This document shows positions 10,976-22,308 of a stretch of DNA of 64,000 nucleotides, piece by piece. The DNA comes from Gambelia wislizenii (lineage: Eukaryota > Chordata > Lepidosauria > Squamata > Crotaphytidae): the NCBI GenBank assembly GCA_030847615.1, contig JAUMIR010000001.1, positions 31,991,501 to 32,055,500 on the forward strand. Reading direction: 5' to 3'. Position 1 is the stretch's first letter; each line of letters opens with the position of its first letter. The notes below the pieces were generated by a model. The model saw only the letters and a list, made by a program, of their open reading frames with translations. It had not been told where the DNA came from and made no database searches. A program made the translations under genes and the position numbers.

Positions 10976-11080
10976 ATGGATAGTGAGAGCGCTGCCGCAG
11001 TCATCTGCAACAGCTGTGGCATGCTTGCCTTCTTGCCTGTGGATGTGCACAGTTACATCTGCAGCAAGTGTAAGTTGGTT
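10976..11080 (+). pseudogene. Possible CR1 ORF1-type zinc-finger fragment
   Basis: An ATG at 10976 opens a plus-strand frame with MDSESAAAVICNSCGMLAFL and a following YICSKCKLV, spacing cysteines as C-x2-C and C-x2-C. This resembles the PHD-like region of CR1 ORF1 proteins. It runs antisense to the DIRS and ends within about 40 codons. It could instead belong to another unrecognised repeat. Confidence 0.4.
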
Positions 11081-11082
11081 GT

Positions 11083-11183
11083 GTTGTCCTGAAGGTGGTG
11101 TTGGCAGTATTTGATTGGTTACTTGCCCTGCCTGTGAAATGTGAGGGGATGAGACAGACCCAGTGTGAAGGACTCCTTCCCCA
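11083..11183. repeat. DIRS inverted terminal repeat, right
   Basis: This is the partner of 3151-3243: cctgaaggtggtgttggcag ... cagacccagtgtgaagg reads as its reverse complement with scattered differences. Confidence 0.75.
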
Positions 11184-11462
11184 CACTGCTGGGAAAGACA
11201 TCTGTGCTTTTAAAATGGCCAATTTCAAAACTGAGCAAAAGGGGTTAGAAGTAAGTGGAAAATGAGGTAGAAAAGCCCATGATTAGCAGAACATTGTTTG
11301 GATCTAGGAAGAAATGGTAATTACAGCACAAACACCCACTACTAGAGTGGCACATGCCATCTATCTGATGAGTCACGAACAATGTTGAGCAAAAATGTAT
11401 CTTTTATTCCATCAATTTGGTTTTGACAAAGGAGAAGTTAGAAGGAAACTAGCTACACAAGC

Positions 11463-11557
11463 CATCTGTCAGTAATTGATTTCTGTACTGGCAGGAGTTT
11501 GGACTAGATGACCACTGAGTTTCTTTCCAACTCGACAATTCTATGGTTCAAAGCTCT
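11463..11557 (+). mobile_element. CR1 3' tail fragment
   Basis: The sequence ggactagatgaccactgag ... ccaactcgacaattctatgg matches the terminal part of CR1-type LINEs. Only the last ~90 bp are recognisable. Confidence 0.55.
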
Positions 11558-11796
11558 TAATAGTAATATACCAGAAGAGATCACACTACAATTTAGTTCC
11601 TATGGAAGCTTTCAGGGCAAGTGTATCCATTGGTTTTCCAAGCATGTGATTGACTTAGATTGTTTAATAAGAAACATAAATCTTAGCTTCTGCCTCACCT
11701 TCAACTTGTTTTCACCCCCATTCAACAGGAAATTTTGGGCCTCTCAAATCATAGCGAGCAGTTACACATTACCAAATGAGTCAATGCATTTTGCTG

Positions 11797-11842
11797 TTGT
11801 GTGCCTTCAAGCCATTTCTGACTTAAAGTGAACCAATTGTTA
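11797..11842 (-). mobile_element. SINE 3' end fragment (ACA-tail family)
   Basis: tgttgtgtgccttcaagcc is the reverse complement of the SINE 3' end (gacttgaaggcacacaac). The rest of the copy is not recognisable upstream. Confidence 0.55.
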
Positions 11843-12835
11843 TCTGCCCTGACACCCTCACCCTTCCGATAATTCATCAATTGGCTATGTCTCATAAATC
11901 AGCTTATTTATTGTCATTCCATGTGGCTGGCAGTAGAACAAGTCTCCCAAATGCAAGGACTCAAGATTTATTCAGAAAGCCTAAGGAAGAGGCCATCCCA
12001 AATGCCTAAAAGACATGCCCAGGTAGTAATTATGTGGAAGCCCCCCCCCCAACCTGGACAGTGAGTCAGGGTGGAAATGTGCTAATTCTACTGAACGTAC
12101 CTGGAAGTGAAGGCATAATTCACTAATTCAATCAAGTGGACAGAAAACTCATTGCTCTGCAAACTGCTTTTCCTTCACACCCCTCTCCTCAACAATAGAA
12201 AGTTGCCTGACACCCATCAGTATTAATGTCTCAGCCATTAGCAATTGTTAACATAACCAGAGCTTCCACTATCTGTGAGAAACTCCATCTAACATTATAT
12301 TTCACTCATAACACCCCCTCAGAGGAACTATCGAATATCACCCCCAAATACTGCCAAAGTGTGCTTAATTTCCCAAAATGTCACTCTGTTGGTTTGCTGT
12401 GACACCCGGCATGCATAGGTGTACTTCTCTGCATGAATCTCTGCTCTTCGGAGAGGTACAGTCTAGCCCACCATCCCAAAAACTATTCCTCTATCCCAAT
12501 ACTTCCTCCTATTCTTTACTAGCCTTGTGTGATTTATTAAATCCTGAGTATTAAAGCCTGAGTATTGGTGTGAATGCTTCTGAGATTATTTTTCTATCAA
12601 AACCATTTTTTATTTTATTTCCTGGCTGTGAGTCTCATCAGTTAGTACCGGTATACATAGGTCAAAAGATCCCATAGTTACCCAGTTTTGCACTGCCATA
12701 TTGAGCTAATTAAAATTCTCCATATTAATATCTGGAAGTGGGTTCTTCACAGATCCCCAGTAATTCTGGAAACACTATTATGGTGTTTCCTTGGAAGAAT
12801 TTGTACAGATAAGTTTGCCCTTGCCTTCCTTTGAT

Positions 12836-12945
12836 GTTGAGACTTGCCCAAAGTAACCTGGTGGGTTCCATGGCCAAACAAGAATTCAAACCTGGCCTCC
12901 CAGTGTGCTAGTCCCAACACTCAAACCACTACTAAAATCAAAAAC
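12836..12945 (-). mobile_element. SINE head fragment (tRNA/MIR-like)
   Basis: In reverse it reads gtagtggtttgagtgttggg ... ggccaggtttgaattc, a tRNA-like box A/B arrangement, then acccaccaggttactttggg. The 3' half is absent. Confidence 0.6.
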
Positions 12946-13288
12946 ACATCTAGCTAAACTAAAAATAAACATAGTTGTGCATATCTGAAACATAATTTGA
13001 AGTTCATAAGTAGCATAATTTTGGCCTGGTATTCAACTGAATTCATAAATATTTTTATTAAAATGAAGCTAACACATAAAATATTAATTAGATGATATAA
13101 TAAACCCATCCAGAGCATGAAATTTGGTTAAGGAACTATTCTGCACACAGTGAAGATACTTATTTTAAATATATTTGAGGATGCAATTTCTCATTCTTAT
13201 TGAGAGAAATAACTACATGTTGAGTATCCCTTACCCAGAAATCTTAAATAATCCAAAATCTGAAATATTAAAATATTTCAATAAAAAT

Positions 13289-13312
13289 TATATATATATA
13301 TATATATATATG
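13289..13312. repeat. (TA)n microsatellite
   Basis: About 12 uninterrupted TA units lie in an AT-rich stretch. Confidence 0.9.
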
Positions 13313-16300
13313 AAAAATATTTATAAAATTATCTTCAGGCTATGCATATAAAGTGAATATGAAACAGATTAATTTGATGTTTAAATTTGGGCTCCATCGC
13401 CAAGCTATCCCATTAAGGAAACCCCCACAGCAGTGTCAGAAACCAGAATTAGTCGAAAAGCAGAACCCATGCAATTACAGTGGTTTGCTTGGGACTGCCT
13501 GTACATGTGCATGGTGTGCTACTTGCCAAAGCTCTGAGTCAACTTGGTGAACCTCCCCACAGCTCGCTTTGCAAGCAGCATGTGCAATCAGTCCCAAGCA
13601 AGCCTCAGTAGGCAAGAACTGTTGAAAGAATGGATTCCTCATTGAATGAATACTTGTCAAGTGTCAAAAGAGCAAATCATGATAATGAACCCTCGAAAGG
13701 CAGGAGCTTTCTATATGTATAGGCAAACATTTAAAAACCCAGAACACATCTAGTCCTAAGCATTTCAGATAAGGGATACTCAACCTGCATAAGCTGCCAA
13801 GTGAGTTTATGATATAGGATGCAATGTAAGTATTTTAACAAATAAAAATAACAGAAGAATCCCAATGAAATAGTGTAAATTGAATTGCCTAGGTTACCGA
13901 AGAGTCACTGAAATTTGAGGTCTTGTTCATCACATCCAATTAAGCACACTACTTGGACCTCCTAAATGATTACTGGATTGAAGATATCTGGGGGGAGGGG
14001 TTAGTGAAAAATTCAAATTAAGGATACAGTCCTGCAACCAAGAGATAACAAGTACATTTCAATTCTTTTGTTGCCAAGATAAAAGAAAAACATCATGCCA
14101 ACAGGGATTAACTATGCAAGTAAGAAAAGAAACAGTAAAAGTTCATTAAAAAGTGGGAAAAGAAGAAATCACAAAAGCTAAAATGGGGTGGGAGCCTCTC
14201 CAAATGCAGAAGAAAAAGCTATGGGTTCCAGGTTTTGCTTTCCTAGTAAGCTACAGGAGTAGGAGCATGCCATGTTGCAAAATCTGGTAAACATACAATA
14301 GCTTTGTTTCAGATAAGTTCATATAAAATTCAAATATCTATGCTAAAGAAAAAACAAGGTGTTACAATACCAGTATTTGCTTATAACGATCAGGTTTTAT
14401 GGCTTGGGCCAGAATCCATTTACAAAGAAACCAAATGCAACAGGATTTACTTTCAACTATGCATAGGACTGTCACTTCAGTCTAACACCAATTTGCTTTT
14501 TTGGGAGGGTTTACTACATGATCCCAAAGCAAAACCATCATAATTATGAACGGGTTCAGATTACCATTTTGGTTTTGAAATTCACACATTAACCGAACAG
14601 CATTACTGAACTTACTGCACAGCAAGTGTTCTAGAGCCTAAAACAGTAGTCAATCTATTAAGGTCTAATAGGACTTATTAGGATATAGGCATGCTTAGGA
14701 GTACAGCCTTCATGTTAAAGAGTTCAGACAGTTGTTAAAGCTTTTCATTTACCCAAAGCTTAGATTTAAAGAACCTAACACAATGTAAATTGTTTAGAGA
14801 ATCAGAATTTATTCAGTTCTTTTTAAATGCACATTCTATCACTTCTGATAAAGATCATAAAATGTGACAATTCATCTAGTCTCTGAAGGACTTAGGAACC
14901 ATCAAAGCAGTAATGCAATCAGTGCAACTGAGTGGCTGAGGACAGACTTTCTTTAGCACATATGTTTGGCAATATCAAACTGCTGAGTAATATTACTAGT
15001 GAATTGCTAGTACTCAACCTCAATTGCACTTCCACTTTAAACCCTTACTCCAGTAAAGAAAAGTCTGTAACCACATTTTAAAGACCACATTTTAGGCAAA
15101 TCCACACACCATGACAAATCAAGGATCCACTGGAATCTAGTTTGCCATATGCATGCAGTGTGCTGGAGCCATTGCTCAATTATTCCCACTTACAGCAGGA
15201 AGGCTAAGTAAACCAAGGAGCTTTGCTTTGGAGTTATGTTTGGCAGAAGGTAGCTTCCCTTCTCTGTTTTGTTCCCTTTCATAAGAGAAAAAAAGAGGAC
15301 TTCTTTCCAGTTCCTTTCTCTGTTTGTTGCAAGTGATCAGCAGCACAATGATCACACACATGACACACTAGAGTTCTTGGTTTGTTGGAGCCTGCATACT
15401 TATGTCACAGTCAATCAACACTGGGTCAAACTTAACTTATGGGTTCAAGCCCCCTTAACCATGAAAAGACACATTCACACTTAACTTGCCACTTAACAGA
15501 AATATAGTTGGCTACATATCAAGAATTGAATGGCAAAGTATAGCTCTCTGAGAAATCTGAGAATCATAAAGGAAACGGAAAAGTATGAACCCAAGAGTCT
15601 GATGTTACACCAGAATAAATCCTAAAACTTAAATCGGAAAAATTTAAGGAGAATTGTTGAGCTAACACAGCTAAAATCCCTAGCAAAAAACGACTAAAAT
15701 AATAACTTCAGTATTTGGTCTGATTTTTTTAACTTGACTATAATGCATACTAGTTGCCTGCTGCAATTAAATTATATTACATAAATTCAAATTAAATGTA
15801 TAATAGCAAGACCACTGAATGCATCTCTTTCTCAGAATTATTACCTACTTTTCTAGCAAATGTTGCTTTAGTTCCCTTCCTGTTTAGAACCAAAAACCTA
15901 TATATAAAATTTGTCCAATATTATAAAGAAACTCACAACTGCATCAAATTCTTTACAGTGTTTCTAGAATTGAAAAGTAATTGAAAAGTGTTCACAGATA
16001 AACCATACTTTACTATGACAACAAAAATACAAGCTACAGGGCAAAATACCTTTCCTTTAGAGCTCTTATGTAACAGATAGTAATATCCCAATTTATTCAG
16101 CAGCAGGGTACATATTAAGTTTTACAGATACCAGAAGTTTTCCACAAACCTAGAAAACATTTACAGATATTATTTACCTACAATTAGCCTCAGCTTCTTA
16201 TCTGTGAATTTTTATAAAATTTTCTTTTTCATTCACAGGGAGCTTCAGGGCTCAGGTCTTGGTGATTAAAGTAACAGATGTGTGTGTTTGCACAAACGGA

Positions 16301-16844
16301 CTTTCCTTAGGGCACTTCCACATCACTGTCCTACAGGTGACCCTGAATAAACATTTTATTTCGTGTGCCAATTTGCAAGGCAAGTAAATATCATGTTCCT
16401 TTCTCACTGTACATGTTGTCCTAAGGTTAAAGCAATTCTTAGATATTTAATGCTAGAAAACTCATACATCTTGTAACCTCCTGGTTATCCAAATGAAGCC
16501 ATTTTGTATTTAAAAAGACCTTCATACTAAATCAGCACTGTATGGAACCCTGAAAGCTCATTTGTTTGATTAAGCACTTTTTCTTAAGGCAAGTTTTATA
16601 TGATGGAACATATTTCCTACAAATTACAGTCAACATTTTTTATGTTTCCATTTTAAGGCCAGAAGTCAACACACACCTGGTCCCCGTAAAGCTCCTGCTG
16701 ACAACATTGATCTGATAGTGCAAGCTGTGATCTGATAGCATAAGGTAACTTTATATGTATATGTGCAAGCCTTTCACAATAAAATTAGTGGGCCTACTTT
16801 TGAATATACTGTACATGCTTAGGACTTTTTTTAAAAAAATATGG

Positions 16845-16886
16845 TTAGGACTGGGCTGTATGACTTGAAGGCACACAACAACAATA
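16845..16886 (+). mobile_element. SINE 3' end fragment (ACA-tail family)
   Basis: tgacttgaaggcacacaaca followed by acaatac is the last ~40 bp of the SINE family seen complete at 55082. Confidence 0.6.
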
Positions 16887-17104
16887 CAAATCTTAACTTA
16901 CAATGAAATCTAGGGATCAGACTTAATTATATACTTGTTGGTTTCCAAGTCTAAGAATTCATACATAGTCTACTAGTTTACATGGGATTATAATTCAAAG
17001 ACTATTGTATGCTATGTAAATTAAAGTAGGTTCCTATTTAGAACGTTACTTTTCCTATGAAAATCAGAACAGTTATTCTTTAGTCAAATGTAGATCTTGT
17101 ATAT

Positions 17105-17215
17105 CAAGGGTGCAGAACCTGTGGTCCTCCAAACATTATGAGACTGAAACTTCCATTATCCTTCAGTCATCTGTGTGGATCTGAGGGGAAAGGCGGGCTG
17201 GGGTTGTTACATTCC
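17105..17215. mobile_element. hAT-type MITE fragment
   Basis: ggtgcagaacctgtggtcctcc ... ctgaaacttccattatcct resembles the squamate MITE family with palindromic 'aact-cccat' arms seen at 43453. The right end is not recognisable. Confidence 0.4.
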
Positions 17216-17511
17216 AATATTAAGACCACTATGGGTTCCCTGTTGCTGTTGTATAGGCTTTACACAAAAAGCTTGTTTGTTTTAATACCCAAATGTTACA
17301 AAAATATTATACTGTATAACTTTGGGTTCATGCAATTACAGTACTAATATTACCCTGTCAAATTAAAAAGCAACCCTCATTCATATTTCTAATATGGCTC
17401 ATTTAGAAGATAATACCAAGGAGTTTTAATCTCCCTAAAAATAACATAGCCAAAAAGATTACATAATATTCATAGCTAGCGCTAAAAAAACTTGTAATAA
17501 ATGCTTATACT

Positions 17512-17722
17512 GCTGTTGTGCGCCTTCGAGTAATTTCCAACTTAAAGCAACCCTAACAGGAACTTATCACAGGGTTTTGTTGGCAAGATTTGTTCAGAAA
17601 GCCTTTGCTTTCTCTGAGGCTGAGAGAATGTGACTTGTCCAAGGTCACTCAGTGGGTTTCCAAGAACCCTTGTCTCCAGAGTCATAGTCCAATACTCAAA
17701 CCAGTACACCATTCTGGCTCTA
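17512..17722 (-). mobile_element. Near-complete tRNA/MIR-like SINE with ACA-type tail
   Basis: In reverse it runs from agccagaatggtgtactgg through gaccttggacaagtcaca and tgaacaaatcttgccaac to a tail ending gaaggcgcacaacagc. The head has pol III promoter-like boxes; the centre resembles the MIR core. Copies at 55082, 57199 and 60180 belong to the same family. Confidence 0.75.
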
Positions 17723-18250
17723 GTGCATATAAAGAACTTGGATACAATATTTTCTTTCTATTCCATTAATAATTCCATAAGGTAGCTGTTATTCTCACAT
17801 TTTGCAAATCAGGAACTATGACTGAAGGGGAGTGACTTACTGAGTATGGATTGATTCCAACAAGACAAATTTTGTACAGACAGTACTGCTATGTATGCTG
17901 AAGCACACAAACCACACATAGTCATGTGAAACAATCACAGGACCCATGTCACCACAAATGGCCACAGCCTGCCTCCTCACGTGTAAATACAGTACATCAA
18001 TTTTCCTGTATAACTGCTATATGGGATTTGCATGCTTCTCTACAGAGGAGGCTTCCAGGCACAAAACTGACCACATCTGAAGTTGCTTTCAATCTATCCA
18101 TGGTTTGGTTGTATGAGATTTGAAGCACTCAGCTACAATAAGCAAGAACTAGACTTCACTGGTGTGGCAGCTAAATTGTTGGTTAAACTATACCAGGTAG
18201 AAGATCTGGGAAAGGCACAAAGTTGGTACTAGTCAGAAAAGTCAGAAGAA

Positions 18251-18976
18251 ATGACTAAGGACGATATAGCCTGCCATTGGTATTTATACATGCAGATGAA
18301 AGAAAGATATAAAATGGATGTCAGACTGACAGGAATCACGATTAAGAAATCACAATGGGAAATTATTACTGAATCAGGAAATAAAAACATGATCTCAAAA
18401 TTTTATAAATTACTTTTAGAATGGGATACAGAAGAAGAAATAATTAAACCTAACATGATAGTCTGGGCAAAAAATATCGGACACACAATAGAACTTGAAA
18501 ACTGGGAATATATGTGGTCTAAACAAATAAAAAGAACATTAAGTCAAGACTGAAGAGAAAACGTATATAAAATGTACTTCAGATGGCATTTTTCGCCTAG
18601 TAAATTAGCTAGGATGTACAAAGGTGTACAGAGCTCCTGCTGGAAATGTGGAGACAAAAATGGAACCTTTTTCCACTTATGGTGGAACTGCAAAGAGTCA
18701 AATAAATTTTGGAAACAAGTCCAACGAACAATAGAAGAGATATTGAACATTAAACTGCAACTGAAACCAGAAGTATTTCTATTAGTCATGATAGAAAACT
18801 TAATAAAGAAAGAACATGGGAAAATGATATTCTTCATGTTAGTGACTGCCAGAATTACTTTTGCGAAAATGTGGAAAAACAAGGAGTGTCCTACAGTAGA
18901 TCAATGGTTAAGAAAATTCTATGAATCCCTTAACATGGATAGATTAACGATGTTACTAAAAGGAGAAACAACATAA
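18251..18976 (+). pseudogene. L1 ORF2 C-terminal region with one premature stop
   Basis: One frame is open from 18251 to the TAA at 18974-18976 except for a TGA at 18551-18553. It shows MYFRWHFSPSKLARMYKG and the L1 zinc-knuckle-like SSCWKCGDKNGTFFHLWWNC, followed by the basic C-terminus. This is the part of L1 ORF2p after the RT domain, thought to bind nucleic acid. Endonuclease and RT are missing through 5' truncation. It is not a host gene. Confidence 0.9.
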
Positions 18977-19090
18977 AAATACAAAAAAAAAAAAAAAGAC
19001 TGGGCAACTGTTGTTAAATACTTAACAAATAGATGGGGTAATATAGCAGCAATCTCCTTTGTCTAATTGAAGAATAATAGAATCAGTATA

Positions 19091-19375
19091 CAGTTGTCCC
19101 TCCACTTTCGCGGGGGTTAGGGCTGCAAGACCCCTGCGAATGTGAAAAAAACGTGAATAAAAAAATAGGTCACGCCACGCACTCCCGGAAACCCCCCCCC
19201 CGCCCTCCCAGAAGCAGCGATGGGGGCTTCTGAAGCCCCCGTCACTACTCCTCTCCACCATCCCCGCCCTCCCAGAAGCAGCGATGGGGCTTCTAAAGCC
19301 CCATTGCCACTTTTGGGAGGGGGGGGCTCCCAAAAACTGTGAATAATCAAAACCGCGAATGTGGAGGGGCAACTA
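19091..19375. mobile_element. Tigger-like MITE in L1 3' UTR
   Basis: The ends are CAGTTGTCCCTCCACTTTCG and CGAATGTGGAGGGGCAACTA, inverted repeats flanked by TA (19089-19090, 19376-19377). Inside are two ~64-bp tandem units beginning cgccctcccagaagcagcg (19201 and 19265). It has no coding capacity and is younger than the L1 it interrupts. Confidence 0.85.
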
Positions 19376-19696
19376 TAATACTGAAATTGATTTCTACAAG
19401 GTGTACTTACTTATATTAGAGCAAGAAATCTATACCTGTGGTAAAATTAAGTACAAAGAATATAGAAACCAAGGTTTTTAAAGATGAAATAGATGTACTC
19501 TATTAGGAAGGAATATATTTGAAGTTGCCAGAAAGGGAGTCAGTTATAATATACATTATATACAATAATCCTGGAACCAATGAGTAAGTTAAATATAGAA
19601 AGTATGCACTGTAATAATGCAATGATGATATGTAAACATGTTTTTACTGCATTATGTTTTTAATAAAAATATATTTTAAAAAAAGAAAAGTCAGAA

Positions 19697-20697
19697 TCTT
19701 GGTTCAATAAGTCAATAACCTAGTTTGGCATAAGACAGCTATATATGTCCACCTGAATCTTTTCTTTCAAAGTACGGTATATACTTATTACTACCACACC
19801 TCAAATATAACATCTGATAAGTATAATATCAAATTCATGTCTAATAGCCATGATCAGCAACTCAATATACTCCATGGACAAGACAGTGACGTTTGTAGTT
19901 TTAAGGAAATCAATTGCTATGACTGATGGAGTGGCTATACATTCCTTCTGGGCATAAATTCAGAATAACTACAAACCTTAGGGGGAAAGTACTGTATGCC
20001 CATAAACTCTGAAACAACCTGTCATGATTCCATTGCCAATATTTGATTTCAAAGCAAGACAACAGAAACAGAATTACAGGTGGAATAAACAACCCTAAGA
20101 AAACACTCCATTTGGAGCCACAATCCTATAAATCAGTACAGTATTGTTTAATTGTTCCTTACCTATTTGCTATAAATCATTTCCATTATGATCCTATACA
20201 ACCTAGACCTTCCAAATCATAAAGAAACCATTCTGTATCAACCATTATCAAATAATATGGAAAATTATATTCCAAGTCAGTAAAAATTGCTGAAGGGATA
20301 TCTTACGCAGGTTCTTTTAACACCACAAGAGCTAGTAATATTAAGTCTTATCTCTCCCAGGCTTGCAATAAATGGTCACTCAACATTAAGGCCCCACATG
20401 CCCTCACTGTTTGGGACATGTGAAAATGAATGAATGAATGAATGAATGGGGAGAAATATTAAGTACCAAGTCCACACTTATCAGCAGCTTTTACCTCCTC
20501 CCACAAATCAAGGTTATGACTGTACTGCATTTGAGGTTCTTTTCTTTCAAGTCGCAAAGCCCCTCTCAGGCCTTTTTTTTTAAAATGACAGTATTAACTG
20601 TGATTAGAAAGCAAAAGTAACCACTTGTGGGGAGGGGCATCAAACCCTGCTTCTTCCACCTCCACAGAAACAGAAAGGACACCACAAGCAGTTTTAT
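19697..20697. other. No gene seen; contains (GAAT)n
   Basis: AT-rich sequence without a recognisable gene or young repeat. A (GAAT)n tract occupies 20426-20448. Confidence 0.6.
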
Positions 20698-21742
20698 TTT
20701 TATCTTGTTTATTTTTAATCTTTTAACTTTTATATATTTATGTCATTTTAAATTTTCTATATTGCAATGTTTTAATGGTTTTTAAGACTGTATTTTATAT
20801 GATATTTTGTGAGGGGCCTTGGGTCCCTTCTGGAAGAAAGGTGGAATATAAATTAATTAAATAATTACTCAATAAGCCTGGATATATTAGAAGGAGGGTG
20901 GGAGGAAGAGAAGCTCTTTGAGGGGAGTGCAGAGAATTTATTTATTTATTTAATTTTTATGCTGCCTTTCTCCCTAGATGGGGCTCAAGGCGGCTTCCCC
21001 ATAAAACAAATTAAAGAAAATACCACATGTACAGTTAAAAATATTTAAAATAAAATAGTTAAAATCAGATTAAATCATAAACTAAAACAGATTTTAAAAA
21101 CCCTAAAACAAACAAAATAAAACAAGATAACTGCTTACCCTGCAGTCACCCAGCCAGGCTTTTTGTAGGAGAATATCAGGATTCTCTCCCTCCCTCCCTA
21201 ACTTTTATATATTTATGTAATTTTAGTTATTCTATATTGTGATTTTTTAATGGTTTATAAACTGTGTTTTATATTATACTTTGTGAGGGGCCTTGTGTCC
21301 CTTCTGGAGGAAAGGTGGCATATAAATAAATAAATAAATAAATAAGCCTGGATTTAAGAAGAGAAGCTCTCTGAGGGGAGTGTGCAGAGAATTTATTTAT
21401 TTATTTCATTTTTATGCAGCCTTTCTTCCTAGATGGGACCCAAGGTGGCTTCCCTATAAAACAAATGTTTAAAAATACCACATATACAGTTTAAAATATT
21501 TTTTTAAAATAAAATAGGGTCCCTTCTGAGAGAAAGGGGGCATATGAATTAAATAAATGATAAATGAATAATAAAATAAGCCTGGATATAATTAATATTG
21601 GAGGGTGGGAGGGAGGAAGATAAGCTCTTTGAAGAGAGTGTGCAGAGAATTTATTTCTTTATTTCATTTTTATGCTGCCTTTCTCCCTAGATGGGACCCA
21701 AGGCGGCTTCCCTATAAAACGATTTTTTAAAAACTACCACAT

Positions 21743-21915
21743 CTCTCTCTCTCTCTGGCTTTTCTTCGCAAATGAAGATTCAGGATGGACTCATCCTGCG
21801 CTTTCTGCAAGTGTGCTGAGCCAAAGCACAAAAATCAGTGTGTATAGAGCCATTGTACTATCTATCCTCCTTTATGGATCTGAAATATGGGTCACCTATC
21901 GCCACCACCTACGAC
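21743..21915 (-). mobile_element. Twin-primed (5'-inverted) fragment of the C2HC-finger LINE
   Basis: The left part is the antisense 3' end of the LINE at 28838-29483, starting with its (CT)n tail and the gcttttcttcgcaaatgaag block. From about 21811 the sequence switches to the sense RT-proximal part (gagccattgtactatctatc). The 7-bp repeat ACCACAT flanks it (21736-21742, 21916-21922). This arrangement is what twin-priming 5' inversion produces. Confidence 0.75.
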
Positions 21916-22093
21916 ACCACATATATGGTTTAAAATAAATGTTTAAAATAAAATAGGGTCCCTTCTGGGAGAAAGGGGGCATATAAATTAAATAAGTGAT
22001 TAATAAATAAAATAACCCTGGATATAATATTGGAGGGAGGGTGGGAGGGAGGAAGAGAAGCTCTCTGAGGGAAGCGTGCAGAGAATTTATTTA

Positions 22094-22308
22094 CAGTTGT
22101 CCCTCCGTATCCACGGATTTAAGTATTCACAGCTTAAAATATTCTTAAAAAAATAATAATCCAAAAAGCAAACCTTGATTTTGCCATCTTATATAAGGGA
22201 CACCATTTTGCTATGCCACTGCATATAATGGGACTTGAGTATTCACGGATTTTGGTACTCACGGGGGGGTCCTGGAACCAAACCCCAGCAAATATAAAGG
22301 GACAACTG
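22094..22308 (-). mobile_element. Tigger/MER2-like MITE (family P1)
   Basis: The ends CAGTTGTCCCTCCGTATCC and AAAGGGACAACTG are flanked by TA. The interior (gcaaaccttgattttgccat, aatgggacttgagtattcac) is shared with the copies at 23098, 34048, 48432 and 56442. It interrupts one unit of the tandem array. Confidence 0.9.

Larger units (their letters stand above)
3150..11195 (-). mobile_element. DIRS-type tyrosine-recombinase retrotransposon, interrupted
   Basis: On the minus strand the order is reverse transcriptase (10.0-10.75 kb), RNase H (split: 9.59-10.01 and 4.74-5.02 kb) and tyrosine recombinase (3.5-4.73 kb), the order of DIRS elements. The termini are inverted repeats (3151-3243 versus 11083-11183), another DIRS hallmark. 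Two CR1 LINEs occupy about 5025-9575. All coding domains carry stops or frameshifts, so the element is dead. An ORF1 (gag-like) region is not evident. The outer limits are approximate because DIRS elements make no TSD. Confidence 0.85.
11196..18234. other. Mostly unique AT-rich DNA with SINE scraps; no confirmed gene
   Basis: Apart from the small repeats listed separately, I see no recognisable gene. Open frames at 11508, 13353, 14304 and 15796 lack homology, splice context or codon character. About 14665-14710 contains a short old repeat trace (aataggacttattaggatat). One splice-site-flanked candidate at 16658-16744 is discussed as a finding. Confidence 0.5.
18248..19683 (+). mobile_element. 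5'-truncated L1 LINE with 13-bp TSD
   Basis: The direct repeat AGAAAAGTCAGAA lies at 18235-18247 and 19684-19696 without mismatch. Between them are the last ~240 codons of L1 ORF2, an A-run at about 18984-18998, a 3' UTR and an A-rich end (ataaaaatatattttaaaaa). A Tigger-like MITE sits at 19091-19375 in the UTR. The perfect TSD and single nonsense mutation suggest a fairly recent insertion. Confidence 0.9.

Noticed and set aside
15176..15361. 61-aa minus ORF beginning with a hydrophobic stretch
   Set aside because: Short, no conserved motif, no signal of coding context.
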